Assembly (NCBI RefSeq): GCF_000821065.1
Contig: NZ_CDGG01000001.1
Location: forward strand, 1,426,001 to 1,490,000
Length of the DNA: 64,000 nt
Reading direction: 5' to 3'
Source of the DNA: Oceanobacillus oncorhynchi
Lineage (GTDB): Bacteria > Bacillota > Bacilli > Bacillales > Amphibacillaceae
The notes under the pieces were generated by a model. It was not told where the DNA came from and made no database searches. It saw nothing but the letters and a program-made list of their open reading frames with translations. The position numbers and the translations under genes were made by a program. Below, piece by piece: positions 54,875 to 62,726 of this stretch (positions are counted from its first letter, which is position 1; every line of letters begins with the position of its first letter).

Positions 54875-55664
54875 TGCATTAATCATTGGTCAATATGTTC
54901 CTGGAAACTCCTTTATCCACCGGTTAGACCCAAGAACCAAAATCACAGTTGTCTTTTTCTTTGTGATTGTTGTCTTTTTTGCAAACAATGTACCGACGTA
55001 CAGCTTATTAACTGCTTTCTCCTTGCTTTGTGTACTGAATTCCAAAGTACCGTTACAGTTTATATTAAAAGGATTGCTGCCCGTCTGGTTTTTAATTATT
55101 TTTACATTTATTCTGCATCTGATTATCACAAATGAAGGAAATGTCGTAGTCGATTGGGGATTTTTTAAGATTTACAGCGGCGGGATTATCCAAGGTTTTG
55201 CGATTTCCTTACGCTTTTTCCTGCTCATCCTGACGACTTCTTTATTAACGTTGACGACCACACCGATTGAAATAACGGATGCCATGGAGGAAATGCTTCA
55301 CCCATTGAAAAAAATTAAGTTCCCTGTTCATGAGCTGGCGTTGATGATGTCTATTTCTCTGCGGTTTATTCCGACATTGATGCAGGAAACAGATAAAATA
55401 TCCCGAGCGCAGGCGGCACGCGGTGTTGATTTTCGTACAGGCCCGGTGAAGGATCGGATTATGGCAGTTATTCCATTACTGGTTCCTTTGTTTGTGAGTG
55501 CGTTTAAACGTGCCGAGGACCTGGCAATGGCGATGGAAGCGCGCGGTTATCAAGGCGGGGAAGGGAGAAGCAAGCTCCGTGAATTGCACGTAGGTACAAA
55601 GGATATTCTTATATTGATTGCTTTTGTACTAATGTTGGCAGCCTTGTTTGTGTTAAGACAGTAA
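54867..55664 (+). CDS. ecfT: ECF transporter transmembrane subunit EcfT
   Basis: The 265-residue membrane scaffold has about five hydrophobic segments and the paired coupling motifs AQAARGVDF and [12 protein letters not shown] (the Ala-Arg-Gly signatures that dock the ATPases). No substrate-binding S-component is encoded nearby, so it serves S-components encoded elsewhere. Confidence 0.94.
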   Translation: MNNALIIGQYVPGNSFIHRLDPRTKITVVFFFVIVVFFANNVPTYSLLTAFSLLCVLNSKVPLQFILKGLLPVWFLIIFTFILHLIITNEGNVVVDWGFFKIYSGGIIQGFAISLRFFLLILTTSLLTLTTTPIEITDAMEEMLHPLKKIKFPVHELALMMSISLRFIPTLMQETDKISRAQAARGVDFRTGPVKDRIMAVIPLLVPLFVSAFKRAEDLAMAMEARGYQGGEGRSKLRELHVGTKDILILIAFVLMLAALFVLRQ

Positions 55665-55686
55665 GGAAAGGAAAGGGACTGTGTAA

Positions 55687-56460
55687 ATGGAACGGATAAA
55701 ATGCACGATTACTTATGACGGTTCAGGCTTTGCGGGTTTTCAGGTACAGCCTGATCACCGTACCGTTCAGGGCTCACTGGAAAAAGCCTTAGCTAAAATC
55801 CATAAAGGGGAAACGATACGTATCCAGGCATCGGGGCGAACGGATACAGGTGTCCATGCAGTTGGACAGGTTATTCATTTTGATACCCCTTTAACGATAC
55901 CTGAGCGAAACTGGAAACAAGCTGTCAACACCCTTTTGCCGGATGATGTCCGGGTATTATACGTAGAGAAAGTGGATGCTGCCTTTCATGCCCGCTACAG
56001 TGTAAAGCAGAAAGAATACCATTATATCGTCTTGAACAGGGAAGATCCCGATGTATTCCGCCGCAATTATGTATTGCACTTTCCTAAATGTCTTGATATA
56101 GAAGCCATACAAGCTGCCTGTAAGCATTTAGAGGGGACACATGACTTTACCACCTTTTCTTCCGCAAAGTCGTCTGTGAAAGGCTCTAAAATACGTACAT
56201 TGTTCCATGCATCCTGCAGGAAGAAAGAAGACGATATTGAATTTGTTTTCCGTGGAAGCGGCTTTTTGTACAATATGGTGCGAATAATGGTCAGTGCACT
56301 TTTAGACGTGGGAGTTGGCAAGCGGCGTCCAGAGGAAATACCAGCCCTCTTAGCTGCGAAAGAGAGAGGTCAGCTGGGGAAAACAATTTCTCCAAATGGA
56401 CTGTATCTATGGGAAGTAAGCTATCATGAGCAGGAAAAAGAGAAGCATTCCGGAGATTGA
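55687..56460 (+). CDS. truA: tRNA pseudouridine(38-40) synthase TruA
   Basis: TruA modifies the anticodon stem-loop. 257 residues with the catalytic aspartate in ASGRTDTGVHA and the FTTFSSAKSS and FLYNMVRIMV motifs. ATG 55687 lies 22 bp after ecfT in the standard Bacillaceae order. Confidence 0.96.
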   Translation: MERIKCTITYDGSGFAGFQVQPDHRTVQGSLEKALAKIHKGETIRIQASGRTDTGVHAVGQVIHFDTPLTIPERNWKQAVNTLLPDDVRVLYVEKVDAAFHARYSVKQKEYHYIVLNREDPDVFRRNYVLHFPKCLDIEAIQAACKHLEGTHDFTTFSSAKSSVKGSKIRTLFHASCRKKEDDIEFVFRGSGFLYNMVRIMVSALLDVGVGKRRPEEIPALLAAKERGQLGKTISPNGLYLWEVSYHEQEKEKHSGD

Positions 56461-56655
56461 AAGAATAGGCATAAAAAAAGAGAAGAATTTTTGCAATTAC
56501 TTTCATACGAGGCTTGACTTTTGGTTGGGAAAAGTATAAGATGATATATGGCATTTTATTTCTAAACCATGATTAGCCCCGGAATCTAATTATGTTAAGA
56601 ATAAAAATATGATTACGAAGAATAAAGAATGAACGATATATGGAGGGAAAAAATC
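56461..56655 (+). promoter_or_regulatory. Promoter and L13 leader region of rplM-rpsI
   Basis: TTGACT at 56514-56519 and TATAAG at 56535-56540 (15-bp spacer, short) suggest a sigma-A promoter. The following 115 nt correspond in position to the L13 leader known in Bacillus; I see GATTAGCCCCGGAATCTAAT, which can fold, but cannot confirm the consensus. Confidence 0.5.
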
Positions 56656-57093
56656 ATGCGCACAACTTTCATGGCAAATGAAGCGAACATCGAACGCAAA
56701 TGGTTGGTTGTGGATGCGGAAGGACAACGTTTAGGACGTTTAGCAAGCGAAGTAGCTGCTATCTTACGTGGTAAACATAAACCTACGTACACACCACATG
56801 CAGACACTGGTGATTATGTAATTATCATCAATGCAGACAAAATTGAACTATCTGGAAACAAAATGAATGACAAAATGTACTACAATCATTCCCATCATCC
56901 AGGTGGATTAAGAGCACGTAACGCATACGAAATGCGTACAAAATACCCTGAAGAAATGCTTGAAGTTGCAATCAAAGGAATGCTTCCAAAAGGACCTTTA
57001 GGACGTAAAATGAAGAAGAAATTGCACGTATACAGAGGCGCTGAGCATAGCCATCAAGCTCAAAAACCAGAAGTTTACGAACTTCGCGGATAA
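56656..57093 (+). CDS. rplM: 50S ribosomal protein L13
   Basis: L13 is an early 50S assembly protein. ATG 56656 behind GGAGGG gives 145 residues, [16 protein letters not shown] to PEVYELRG, with [18 protein letters not shown]. Confidence 0.97.
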   Translation: MRTTFMANEANIERKWLVVDAEGQRLGRLASEVAAILRGKHKPTYTPHADTGDYVIIINADKIELSGNKMNDKMYYNHSHHPGGLRARNAYEMRTKYPEEMLEVAIKGMLPKGPLGRKMKKKLHVYRGAEHSHQAQKPEVYELRG

Positions 57094-57112
57094 TTAAAGG
57101 GAGGTAAATGAA

Positions 57113-57505
57113 TTGGCACAAGTACAATACTATGGCACAGGTCGCCGTAAAAAGTCAACTGCCCGCGTACGTCTAGTACCAGGTACAGGAAACGTTACAA
57201 TCAATGGTCGCGATGCTAGAGACTATTTTCCATATGAAACACAACTTTTAATCTTGAACCAGCCGCTTGCTACTACAGAAACTCAAGGAACATATGATGT
57301 TCTTGTAAATGTACATGGCGGAGGATTTACTGGTCAAGCAGGTGCAATCCGTCACGGAATCGCACGTGCTTTACTGCAAGCAGATCCAGAATACCGTGCT
57401 TCATTAAAAACAGAAGGATTTCTTACACGTGATCCTAGAGCGAAAGAGCGTAAGAAATATGGCCTTAAGAAAGCCCGTCGTGCTCCTCAGTTCTCAAAAC
57501 GTTAA
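57113..57505 (+). CDS. rpsI: 30S ribosomal protein S9
   Basis: S9's C-terminal tail contacts P-site tRNA. 130 residues from TTG 57113 ([19 protein letters not shown]) behind GGGAGGT, ending [12 protein letters not shown] with the invariant terminal Lys-Arg. A nearby ATG at 57109 is out of frame. Confidence 0.97.
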   Translation: MAQVQYYGTGRRKKSTARVRLVPGTGNVTINGRDARDYFPYETQLLILNQPLATTETQGTYDVLVNVHGGGFTGQAGAIRHGIARALLQADPEYRASLKTEGFLTRDPRAKERKKYGLKKARRAPQFSKR

Positions 57506-57520
57506 TAAATCAACACTTGC

Positions 57521-57557
57521 AAATCCCTCAACTACCTATGGTTGGGGGATTTTACTG
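57521..57557 (+). terminator. Terminator after rpsI
   Basis: AAATCCCTCAAC pairs with GTTGGGGGATTT (one G-U), then TTAC. It marks the end of the housekeeping region. Confidence 0.82.
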
Positions 57558-57904
57558 TATATGCAGTGCTTTAAAAACAGGGGAAAATTCACACGTAGCA
57601 TACACATAACATACAAGTAGTAGACAAATAATTTAGAGAAAAAGAAGCTGTGATTTTGAAATTAAGTTTGATACAATTACATTGGGGTAATGCAACAAAC
57701 GGGCCATTATCTTGAAGACTTGATTTCGAGATAAAAGTGAGTTTCACTCCAGATAAGGACCATATAATGGAATAATCCTTTATAGGTGATTTCGTACTTG
57801 GATGTTAAAATAAAGAGATCTTGCAAAGAAATGTACTTCAACTAAAGAGGCAAGATTGTTTAATAAGTATTGGATACATTATCAGTTGGTGAAGGTGAAT
57901 AGTT
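57558..57904. other. Gene-free accessory spacer
   Basis: About 350 bp, AT-rich, without a frame that has a ribosome binding site. It contains the degenerate repeat at 57829-57866 and a partial relative around 57691-57710 (GCAACAAACGGGCCATTATC). Confidence 0.45.
57829..57866. repeat. Dispersed 38-bp repeat, copy 1
   Basis: AAATGTACTTCAACTAA followed by AGAGGCAAGATTGTTTAATAA. About 80 percent identical by eye to 62046-62082. The two copies bracket the accessory segment. Confidence 0.55.
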
Positions 57905-58069
57905 ATGAGCAAACAAATTACAGGGGTAGTTTTCGGAATAATAATTTCTTTAATTACTGCATTGTTATTTATGCTAATAGGACAAGCGTGGGCTGGTGGA
58001 ATAACCTCATTCTGGGGTGAAAGCTGGCTTTACTTTTCAGTGATAATCCCTTTTTCATTCCTAGAGTAG
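57905..58069 (+). CDS. Small two-helix membrane protein, unknown
   Basis: A 54-residue ORF not recognised as any family. ATG 57905 follows GAAGGTGA. It has a hydrophobic N-terminal helix (VVFGIIISLITALLFMLIGQ), a polar turn with AGGITSFWGES, and a second helix (WLYFSVIIPFSF). It is followed 8 bp later by a second small ORF with its own strong ribosome binding site, and both end at one terminator. Being a small membrane protein it may be structural, regulatory or toxin-like; no evidence decides. Confidence 0.6.
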   Translation: MSKQITGVVFGIIISLITALLFMLIGQAWAGGITSFWGESWLYFSVIIPFSFLE

Positions 58070-58077
58070 AGGAGGTT

Positions 58078-58248
58078 ATGATTGTCAGATATGAATTTAA
58101 TCCAGAGGTAAAGCTATTACTCGTGAACCATTCGGATGAAAAAGTAAAGATGGTTTACATGGAGGATTCTTGGTTAATGCCCAAAATTGGGCTTAGATCC
58201 CCTTATTATTGCTATCCAATTTACAAACTTAATTATCCAATAATCTAA
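58078..58248 (+). CDS. Small protein of unknown function, second gene of a pair
   Basis: A 56-residue ORF, MIVRYEFNPEVKLLLVNHSD to YKLNYPII, starting 2-3 nt after GAGGAGG, which itself overlaps the stop of the previous ORF. It is tyrosine-rich and soluble in appearance. I do not recognise it. The shared transcription unit suggests that it works with, or counteracts, the upstream membrane peptide, which is speculative. Confidence 0.5.
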   Translation: MIVRYEFNPEVKLLLVNHSDEKVKMVYMEDSWLMPKIGLRSPYYCYPIYKLNYPII

Positions 58249-58261
58249 ATAATTTACAGGT

Positions 58262-58296
58262 AAAAAGACTTCTATACACAGTATGGAAGTCTTTTT
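58262..58296 (+). terminator. Terminator after the small ORF pair
   Basis: AAAAAGACTTC and GAAGTCTTTTT form a perfect stem and end in a T-run. Its presence supports the two small ORFs being a real transcription unit. It would also act on the - strand. Confidence 0.85.
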
Positions 58297-58324
58297 CGTT
58301 CATTTTTATGTCGGAAAGGGAAAT

Positions 58325-58862
58325 TTACGGTTTCAAAATGACTTTTATACAATCGTCCTCACGATTATTAAAAATTTGATAACCATGACTTGCTTCTTTA
58401 AGGGACATTTTATGTGTGATGATCTCTCTTGGGTCAAACTCGTTATTCGTTATTTTTTCAAATAGTTCAGGCATAAAGTGAATGACGGTGCTTGGCCCAT
58501 TTTGAGATTGATATTTCTAACCCAAAATGCACCTAATGGAAACACATTATAGTTGCCCCCGTAAACACCAGTCATTCGTACTGTCCCATACTTTCGGACA
58601 GCTTTTGTAGAAATTTGAATAGGTCCAAGCGTTCCACCCTGTAGCTTTAACTTCTGTTCGAGAAATTCCAAAGGTGATTTTTTCCATCCATACCGACACA
58701 ATCGATGACTACGTCTGCACCGCCATGAGTAATTTCTTTTAAATGTTCGCCCATATCGGGGTATTTTGTGAACTTAAATACCCCAACATTGTTCATCTTT
58801 TTCGCATGAGTGGCCCGGTAATCCAAGTAGTCCACCGCTATCACACGTTTTGCTGTTATGAC
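58325..58862 (-). pseudogene. Remnant of a zinc-dependent alcohol dehydrogenase
   Basis: Read on the - strand, three frame-shifted pieces align in order with the intact ADH at 59593-60729: AKRVIAVDYLDYRATHAKK (compare GAKRVIAVDYVKYRLDHAK, residue 202 on), then GGADVVIDCVGMDGK, then LKLQGGTLGPIQISTKAVRK and GVYGGNYNVFPLG, then a C-terminus reading EASHGYQIFNNREDDCIKVI-LKP. At least three frameshifts are needed and the N-terminal zinc domain (about 200 residues) is missing. This is a decayed paralogue, not an active enzyme. Confidence 0.9.
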
Positions 58863-58974
58863 CCCATTATTGAGTAGTAAAGGACAACCACTGGGAAACC
58901 AGCCCGATTTCTCTTCAAACAGCCAATAGTTTCACTTTTTATAACAAGCTAGTTTTGCGTAATGAAGATTAACT

Positions 58975-59021
58975 AAAACCAAGGAACAGTTGATGATCGA
59001 TCAAACCTGCTCCTTGGTTTT
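58975..59021 (-). terminator. Terminator of the coat/ADH cluster
   Basis: AAAACCAAGGA and TCCTTGGTTTT pair perfectly, with inner CAG/CTG extension, at the end of the - strand operon. Confidence 0.8.
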
Positions 59022-59320
59022 TATAGTGTCGGCAGTTTTAAAGCAGTGTCGATATTCTGCAGGTTGAGATCAAGCTGTTCGTTCGTATCAAAGGCATGAT
59101 ACCAGCCCCGTTCCACCATAAAACTAGAGATTTGTTCGTGCAGGTCAAGGGCTTCTTCAAGATGCTTTGTCAGAACTTCTTTGATTTCAGGGGAACCTGT
59201 TTCAGTTATGGCCATCGCATAATTTCGAACGCCGCTTTTGGCTGCAATCAGAAGGTCTGTTGCAACTACTTGATCTGTAAGTGCCTTCATGCCTGTTAAA
59301 TTTTCAGCAATAAAGTTCAT
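59021..59320 (-). CDS. CotF-like spore coat protein (YraD-like)
   Basis: A 99-residue helical protein of the Coat F family, MNFIAENLTGMKALTDQVV with the core AKSGVRNYAMAITETGSPEI and HLEEALDLHEQISSFMVERGW. It is the last gene of the cluster yraG-yraF-adhB-yraE-yraD known from B. subtilis. Its ATG follows GAGGAGTTG. Its paralogue at 60748-61116 shares the same core ([20 protein letters not shown]). Confidence 0.85.
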   Translation of the reverse strand: MNFIAENLTGMKALTDQVVATDLLIAAKSGVRNYAMAITETGSPEIKEVLTKHLEEALDLHEQISSFMVERGWYHAFDTNEQLDLNLQNIDTALKLPTL

Positions 59321-59337
59321 CCTTTTTCAACTCCTCA

Positions 59338-59532
59338 TTATTGTTTTGCTTTGGAAAGAATAGCAGAGAATTCCTTGAGTTGACGTGTAGATATTTGCAC
59401 ATCATTCTCCATGATTCTCTTGAGTTTCTCATCTGCAACAAGGGCTTTCATGGTTTTGGACTTAGTCAAACAGTTTGACTTAAAGGCAGCCATTTCCTGG
59501 ACTTCCAAAACTTCATGTAATACATAATCCAT
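59338..59532 (-). CDS. Small CotF-associated spore coat protein (YraE-like)
   Basis: A 64-residue protein, MDYVLHEVLEVQEMAAFKSN to EFSAILSKAKQ, with strong AAAGGAGG. It resembles the 88-residue protein at 61113-61379 (both have a K-T/L-C...KSK-M-LV-D-L...MEKDVQ-S pattern), so each short/long CotF pair flanks the dehydrogenase. Confidence 0.82.
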   Translation of the reverse strand: MDYVLHEVLEVQEMAAFKSNCLTKSKTMKALVADEKLKRIMENDVQISTRQLKEFSAILSKAKQ

Positions 59533-59555
59533 TTCTTCAACCTCCTTTGATTTGA

Positions 59556-59578
59556 CGGGAGTTCATTCTAAACTCCCG
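59556..59578 (-). other. Hairpin between adhB and the YraE-like gene
   Basis: CGGGAGTT and AACTCCCG form a perfect 8-bp stem with a 7-nt loop in the 60-bp spacer. No T-run on the - strand, so it may modulate read-through or stability inside the operon. Confidence 0.5.
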
Positions 59579-59592
59579 CCAGAAAGCTTTGA

Positions 59593-60729
59593 TTATGGTT
59601 TCAGTACGACTTTAATGCAATTATCTGTCTTAGTATCAAAAATTTCATAACCACGCTTGGCTTCGCTCAGTGGCAGAACATGGGTAACGACATCACCAAG
59701 GTCAATATTGCCGGATGTAGCCAAATCATACATATGTGGCATAAGGTGAATCATTGGGGCTTGTCCCGACCGGATATTGACGTTTCGCTGCATGATATCT
59801 CCTAGCGGGAAGCCGTTATATCGGCCGCCGTATACACCTGTGATCTGAATCGTTCCTGCTTTTCGTACAGCCTGGGATGCTATGACCAGGGCACTCATGG
59901 CTCCACCTTGTAGCTTAAGGCCGCTAGCCAAAAATTCCATATCCGTCATTTTTCCATCCATCCCAACCGCATCAATGACAATATCAGCGCCTCCTTTGGT
60001 AATTTCCTTAAGGTAGCTGCCAACGTTTTCATGGTCTTCAAAATTGACGATTTCCACTTTGTTTGTGCGTTTGGCATGATCCAAACGGTACTTGACATAA
60101 TCTACTGCTATTACCCGTTTAGCACCCTTCATCCAGGCAAATTTCTGGGCGAATAATCCAACCGGGCCGCAGCCAAGGACAATGACCGTATCTCCGTTTT
60201 TAACTCCTGCATTGTCAACGCTCCAAAAGCCGGTGGACATCGCATCAGCAATACAGCTTAATTTCTCATCCGGTTCCTCGCATGATTCAGGAATTTTAAA
60301 GTGGGTGAAATTGGCATAAGGAACTCTTAGATACTCAGCCTGCCCGCCAGCAAAACCGCCGGTAGTACCTGAATAACCGAAATAGGCTCCCATATCACCA
60401 TTGTCATTGGAATTATCGCATTGGCTTTCCAGTTGATTTTTACAATAAATACATTCCCCGCATGCAATATTGAACGGGATGATGACGCGGTCGCCTTTTT
60501 TGAGATTTCTCACTTCAGGACCTACTTCTTCAACAATACCCATTGGTTCATGTCCAATGATATAGTCTTCCTGCATGTTCGGGATCATTCCATGGATCAA
60601 GTGGAGGTCAGATCCGCAGATGGCGGTACTTGTGATTTTGACTATCATGTCATCCGGCTTTTCAATCTTTGGATCTGGAACTTCTTTCACTTCGACATTC
60701 TTGACGCCTTGATAGGTTACTGCTTTCAT
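59593..60729 (-). CDS. adhB: Zinc-dependent alcohol dehydrogenase (AdhB-like)
   Basis: A 378-residue medium-chain dehydrogenase/formaldehyde-dehydrogenase-like protein. Catalytic zinc ligands C38, H60 and E61 are visible (AICGSDLH, GHEPMG), structural zinc C90, C93, C96 and C104, and the NAD-binding VIVLGCGPVGLFAQ near 183-195. Start ATG 60729 follows TGGAGGTG. Placement between CotF-like genes matches B. subtilis adhB. Its substrate is unknown. Confidence 0.9.
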   Translation of the reverse strand: MKAVTYQGVKNVEVKEVPDPKIEKPDDMIVKITSTAICGSDLHLIHGMIPNMQEDYIIGHEPMGIVEEVGPEVRNLKKGDRVIIPFNIACGECIYCKNQLESQCDNSNDNGDMGAYFGYSGTTGGFAGGQAEYLRVPYANFTHFKIPESCEEPDEKLSCIADAMSTGFWSVDNAGVKNGDTVIVLGCGPVGLFAQKFAWMKGAKRVIAVDYVKYRLDHAKRTNKVEIVNFEDHENVGSYLKEITKGGADIVIDAVGMDGKMTDMEFLASGLKLQGGAMSALVIASQAVRKAGTIQITGVYGGRYNGFPLGDIMQRNVNIRSGQAPMIHLMPHMYDLATSGNIDLGDVVTHVLPLSEAKRGYEIFDTKTDNCIKVVLKP

Positions 60730-60747
60730 ACTGATTCACCTCCAGTG

Positions 60748-61116
60748 TTATTGGTCATCCGGTGTCCGGTCAAACATTCCTTTTCTGTTAGAGTCAACAG
60801 GGAACAGGTTCATATTTGCAATCATGTTTGTATTCTTCGCAGAGAGCTGATCTAATTGATACTGTTCACTCAGGTCATGAGGATGGAACCATTTTTTCTG
60901 GACCATCAACTCTGTGATTTCCTGGTGCATGGCGATGCCTTGAAAAAGCTGTTTACGAAGAGCTGCTCTTAATTCGGGTGTGGTGGTTTCCGTTAAAGCA
61001 ACAGCCGTATTTCTAACACCCTCTTTTGCACGAATGAGAAAATCCATTGCAAATGTCATATCAGCGAGTTCCGGCATATTCAGTGCATTAATAGGATCTA
61101 AATAATCTTGGTTCAA
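60748..61116 (-). CDS. CotF-like spore coat protein (YraF-like)
   Basis: A 122-residue Coat F family protein, [18 protein letters not shown] at the N-terminus and [22 protein letters not shown] 61116 overlaps the stop of the upstream gene (TTGA) and follows AAGGAGGG, so translation is coupled. Second gene of the operon. Confidence 0.85.
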   Translation of the reverse strand: MNQDYLDPINALNMPELADMTFAMDFLIRAKEGVRNTAVALTETTTPELRAALRKQLFQGIAMHQEITELMVQKKWFHPHDLSEQYQLDQLSAKNTNMIANMNLFPVDSNRKGMFDRTPDDQ

Positions 61117-61379
61117 TGTACGTTACCCTCCTTATCATCGATAATTGGTGTCGGGCGGCTCTGGGGAACCGGGGCTTCAAATGGTGCGTGTTTATAGATC
61201 TGCTGTAATTCAGCAAGATCCAACATGGATTGCTGCACATCTTTTTCCATCAATTCTCTCAGGTCCTGGTCCAAAACAAGACCCTGCATCAATTTTGACT
61301 TTGCTACACATAAAGTTTTCAAATTGATCGCTTCATGCAGGTCCAAAGATTCGTGTGGAGCCAATTGATACTTATCCAA
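61113..61379 (-). CDS. Spore coat-associated protein (YraG-like)
   Basis: An 88-residue protein, [19 protein letters not shown] with the shared core [19 protein letters not shown] and a proline-rich C-terminus. TTG 61379 lies 8 nt behind AAAGGAGG. First gene of the - strand cluster; sporulation promoters would be expected in 61394-61560 but I cannot assign one. Confidence 0.82.
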   Translation of the reverse strand: MDKYQLAPHESLDLHEAINLKTLCVAKSKLMQGLVLDQDLRELMEKDVQQSMLDLAELQQIYKHAPFEAPVPQSRPTPIIDDKEGNVH

Positions 61380-61723
61380 TGAAACAGACCTCCTTTTTCT
61401 TAGTTTTTAGAGTGTTTTTCTTAGGGATTTACGGGTACCTAGTCTTCAGCGGCAACTTTCTTTTAGGTAATGTGTCATATAGAAGGAGGCCACTTGTTTA
61501 AGATACCTAAAGATACCCCTTTAATATTCACATTAAGAAGGATAGTATACGTTTTGTATAAATAAGAGATGGAGGGACACACTGGTTGCCCCGCTAGCAC
61601 ATTAAAAGGGGACGGAATCCCGTCCCCGCGTGCATTTATCCAAATAAATCGATCAACAACTCCCAGAACACTTTCACTTTCTCGGAAAAAGGGGCCAGAC
61701 CCCCGGTTCGTTAGGAGGGTTAG
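61380..61723. other. Upstream region of the coat cluster
   Basis: 344 bp. The part next to the coat genes should contain their promoter. The part from 61605 holds GC-rich palindromes (listed separately). A + strand frame at 61569-61751 runs through these palindromes and is not judged a gene. Confidence 0.4.
61605..61712. repeat. GC-rich REP-like palindromes
   Basis: GGGGACGG-AATC-CCGTCCCC at 61607-61626 and AAAAAGGGGCCAGACCCCCGG around 61686-61706 contrast with the AT-rich surroundings. Both wordings resemble the palindromes found beside REP-associated (RAYT/Y1) transposase genes in Bacillaceae. No transposase is present, so they may be a relic. Confidence 0.5.
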
Positions 61724-61927
61724 CTATTTATTTTGTGTTAATTCTTTATAATAAAGGTAATCGACTTTATGCTTTGTAGCCATTAACTGTGAAGCCAAAA
61801 TTGCCGTATAAACAGTGGTTAGTACAATTGCTCCAACACCAAGACCTGAAAGGTTTATCTTATTAGATGTACTCATTCCGTTATTGCTTGTGCTCATAGC
61901 ATTATTACTAGTGAGTGCTTCTTCCAT
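61724..61927 (-). CDS. Small single-span membrane protein, unknown
   Basis: A 67-residue ORF with a good AGGGGG Shine-Dalgarno 8-9 nt before ATG 61927. The N-terminus repeats a short motif (MSTSNNG, MSTSNK), followed by one hydrophobic helix (VGAIVLTTVYTAILASQLM) and a polar C-terminus. No family recognised. Confidence 0.5.
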   Translation of the reverse strand: MEEALTSNNAMSTSNNGMSTSNKINLSGLGVGAIVLTTVYTAILASQLMATKHKVDYLYYKELTQNK

Positions 61928-62045
61928 TTTATTAACCCCCTAATTTGTTATAGGGGTATTATTTGTAACGGCAGTTAAACTATACTCCAAAAAGTAACTT
62001 AGAGAAAGAAAACAGGCAGGTCTTAAAAACTTAAAGTTTGTGAAC

Positions 62046-62082
62046 AAATGTACTTAAACTAACGGGCGCGATTGTGTAATAA
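62046..62082. repeat. Dispersed 38-bp repeat, copy 2
   Basis: AAATGTACTTAAACTAA followed by CGGGCGCGATTGTGTAATAA, matching 57829-57866 with a few substitutions and one or two gaps. Confidence 0.55.
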
Positions 62083-62135
62083 AATTGTTCTGGTAACAGG
62101 CATTTTAGTCAGAAAGCCGATAGTGAAATAAGTTG

Positions 62136-62166
62136 AAAAACGCTCAGATTAATTCTGAGTGTTTTT
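62136..62166. terminator. Orphan bidirectional terminator
   Basis: AAAAACGCTCAGA, loop TTAAT, TCTGAGTGTTTTT (one G-U). T-runs exist on both strands. No gene lies immediately upstream on either strand, so it may be left over from a deleted gene. Confidence 0.7.
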
Positions 62167-62726
62167 GTTTGTAATTTATGGTGTTGACTCACTTGCCAAT
62201 TTACTACGAATAAGTGTGTTAATTGGTGTTTTATTTTGTCTGCGATTTACTTTTCTCTCCTTAAACTGAACCCGTTATTCTAAACTACAGTCTTCTTTCT
62301 TTTAAAGTACCTCCTTTTATAAAAACAGAGAATCTGTTAATAGAACTATTTCATAAAATGAACTTCGGGCAGTACAACAATGGACTGTATTAAATCTTTT
62401 ATAGAAAAAATACTTATTATAACCTTGTCCTACTCCGGCTGGTACTATAACTATTTCTCATTCAAGACAACTTTATCAATATCAACTTTCAAATGGGTCT
62501 TTCATATCTCAATTTATCTTTTCGCTTAAACGATCCTGTTAACAATGCTAATAGTATATAGTACAATAGATCTTTAGTATTGACGTATATAAAGCTCGGA
62601 TGACTAACAAGGAATTGTTTGTTGTAGTAGTGCGTCAATAATATTCTGAAAGTAGTGTATGTTTCCAAACCTTAGGATTAAATAATACTTAAAATAAACT
62701 TCAGTTTTTTAAAGGGGAGAAAAGGT

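Larger units (their letters stand above)
61928..62726. other. Long gene-free spacer before the CD-NTase locus
   Basis: About 800 bp of AT-rich sequence with no supported reading frame. It holds repeat copy 2 (62046-62082) and an orphan terminator (62136-62166). TTGACG at 62580-62585 could be a -35 for the CD-NTase locus, but its -10 is poor. Confidence 0.45.

Noticed and set aside
57691..57725. Third copy of the 38-bp repeat
   Set aside because: Only the segment around CAACAAACGGGC matches; too short to call a copy.
61569..61751. 60-codon frame on the + strand
   Set aside because: It runs through two GC-rich palindromes, has repeat-driven composition and overlaps the better supported - strand gene at 61724-61927.
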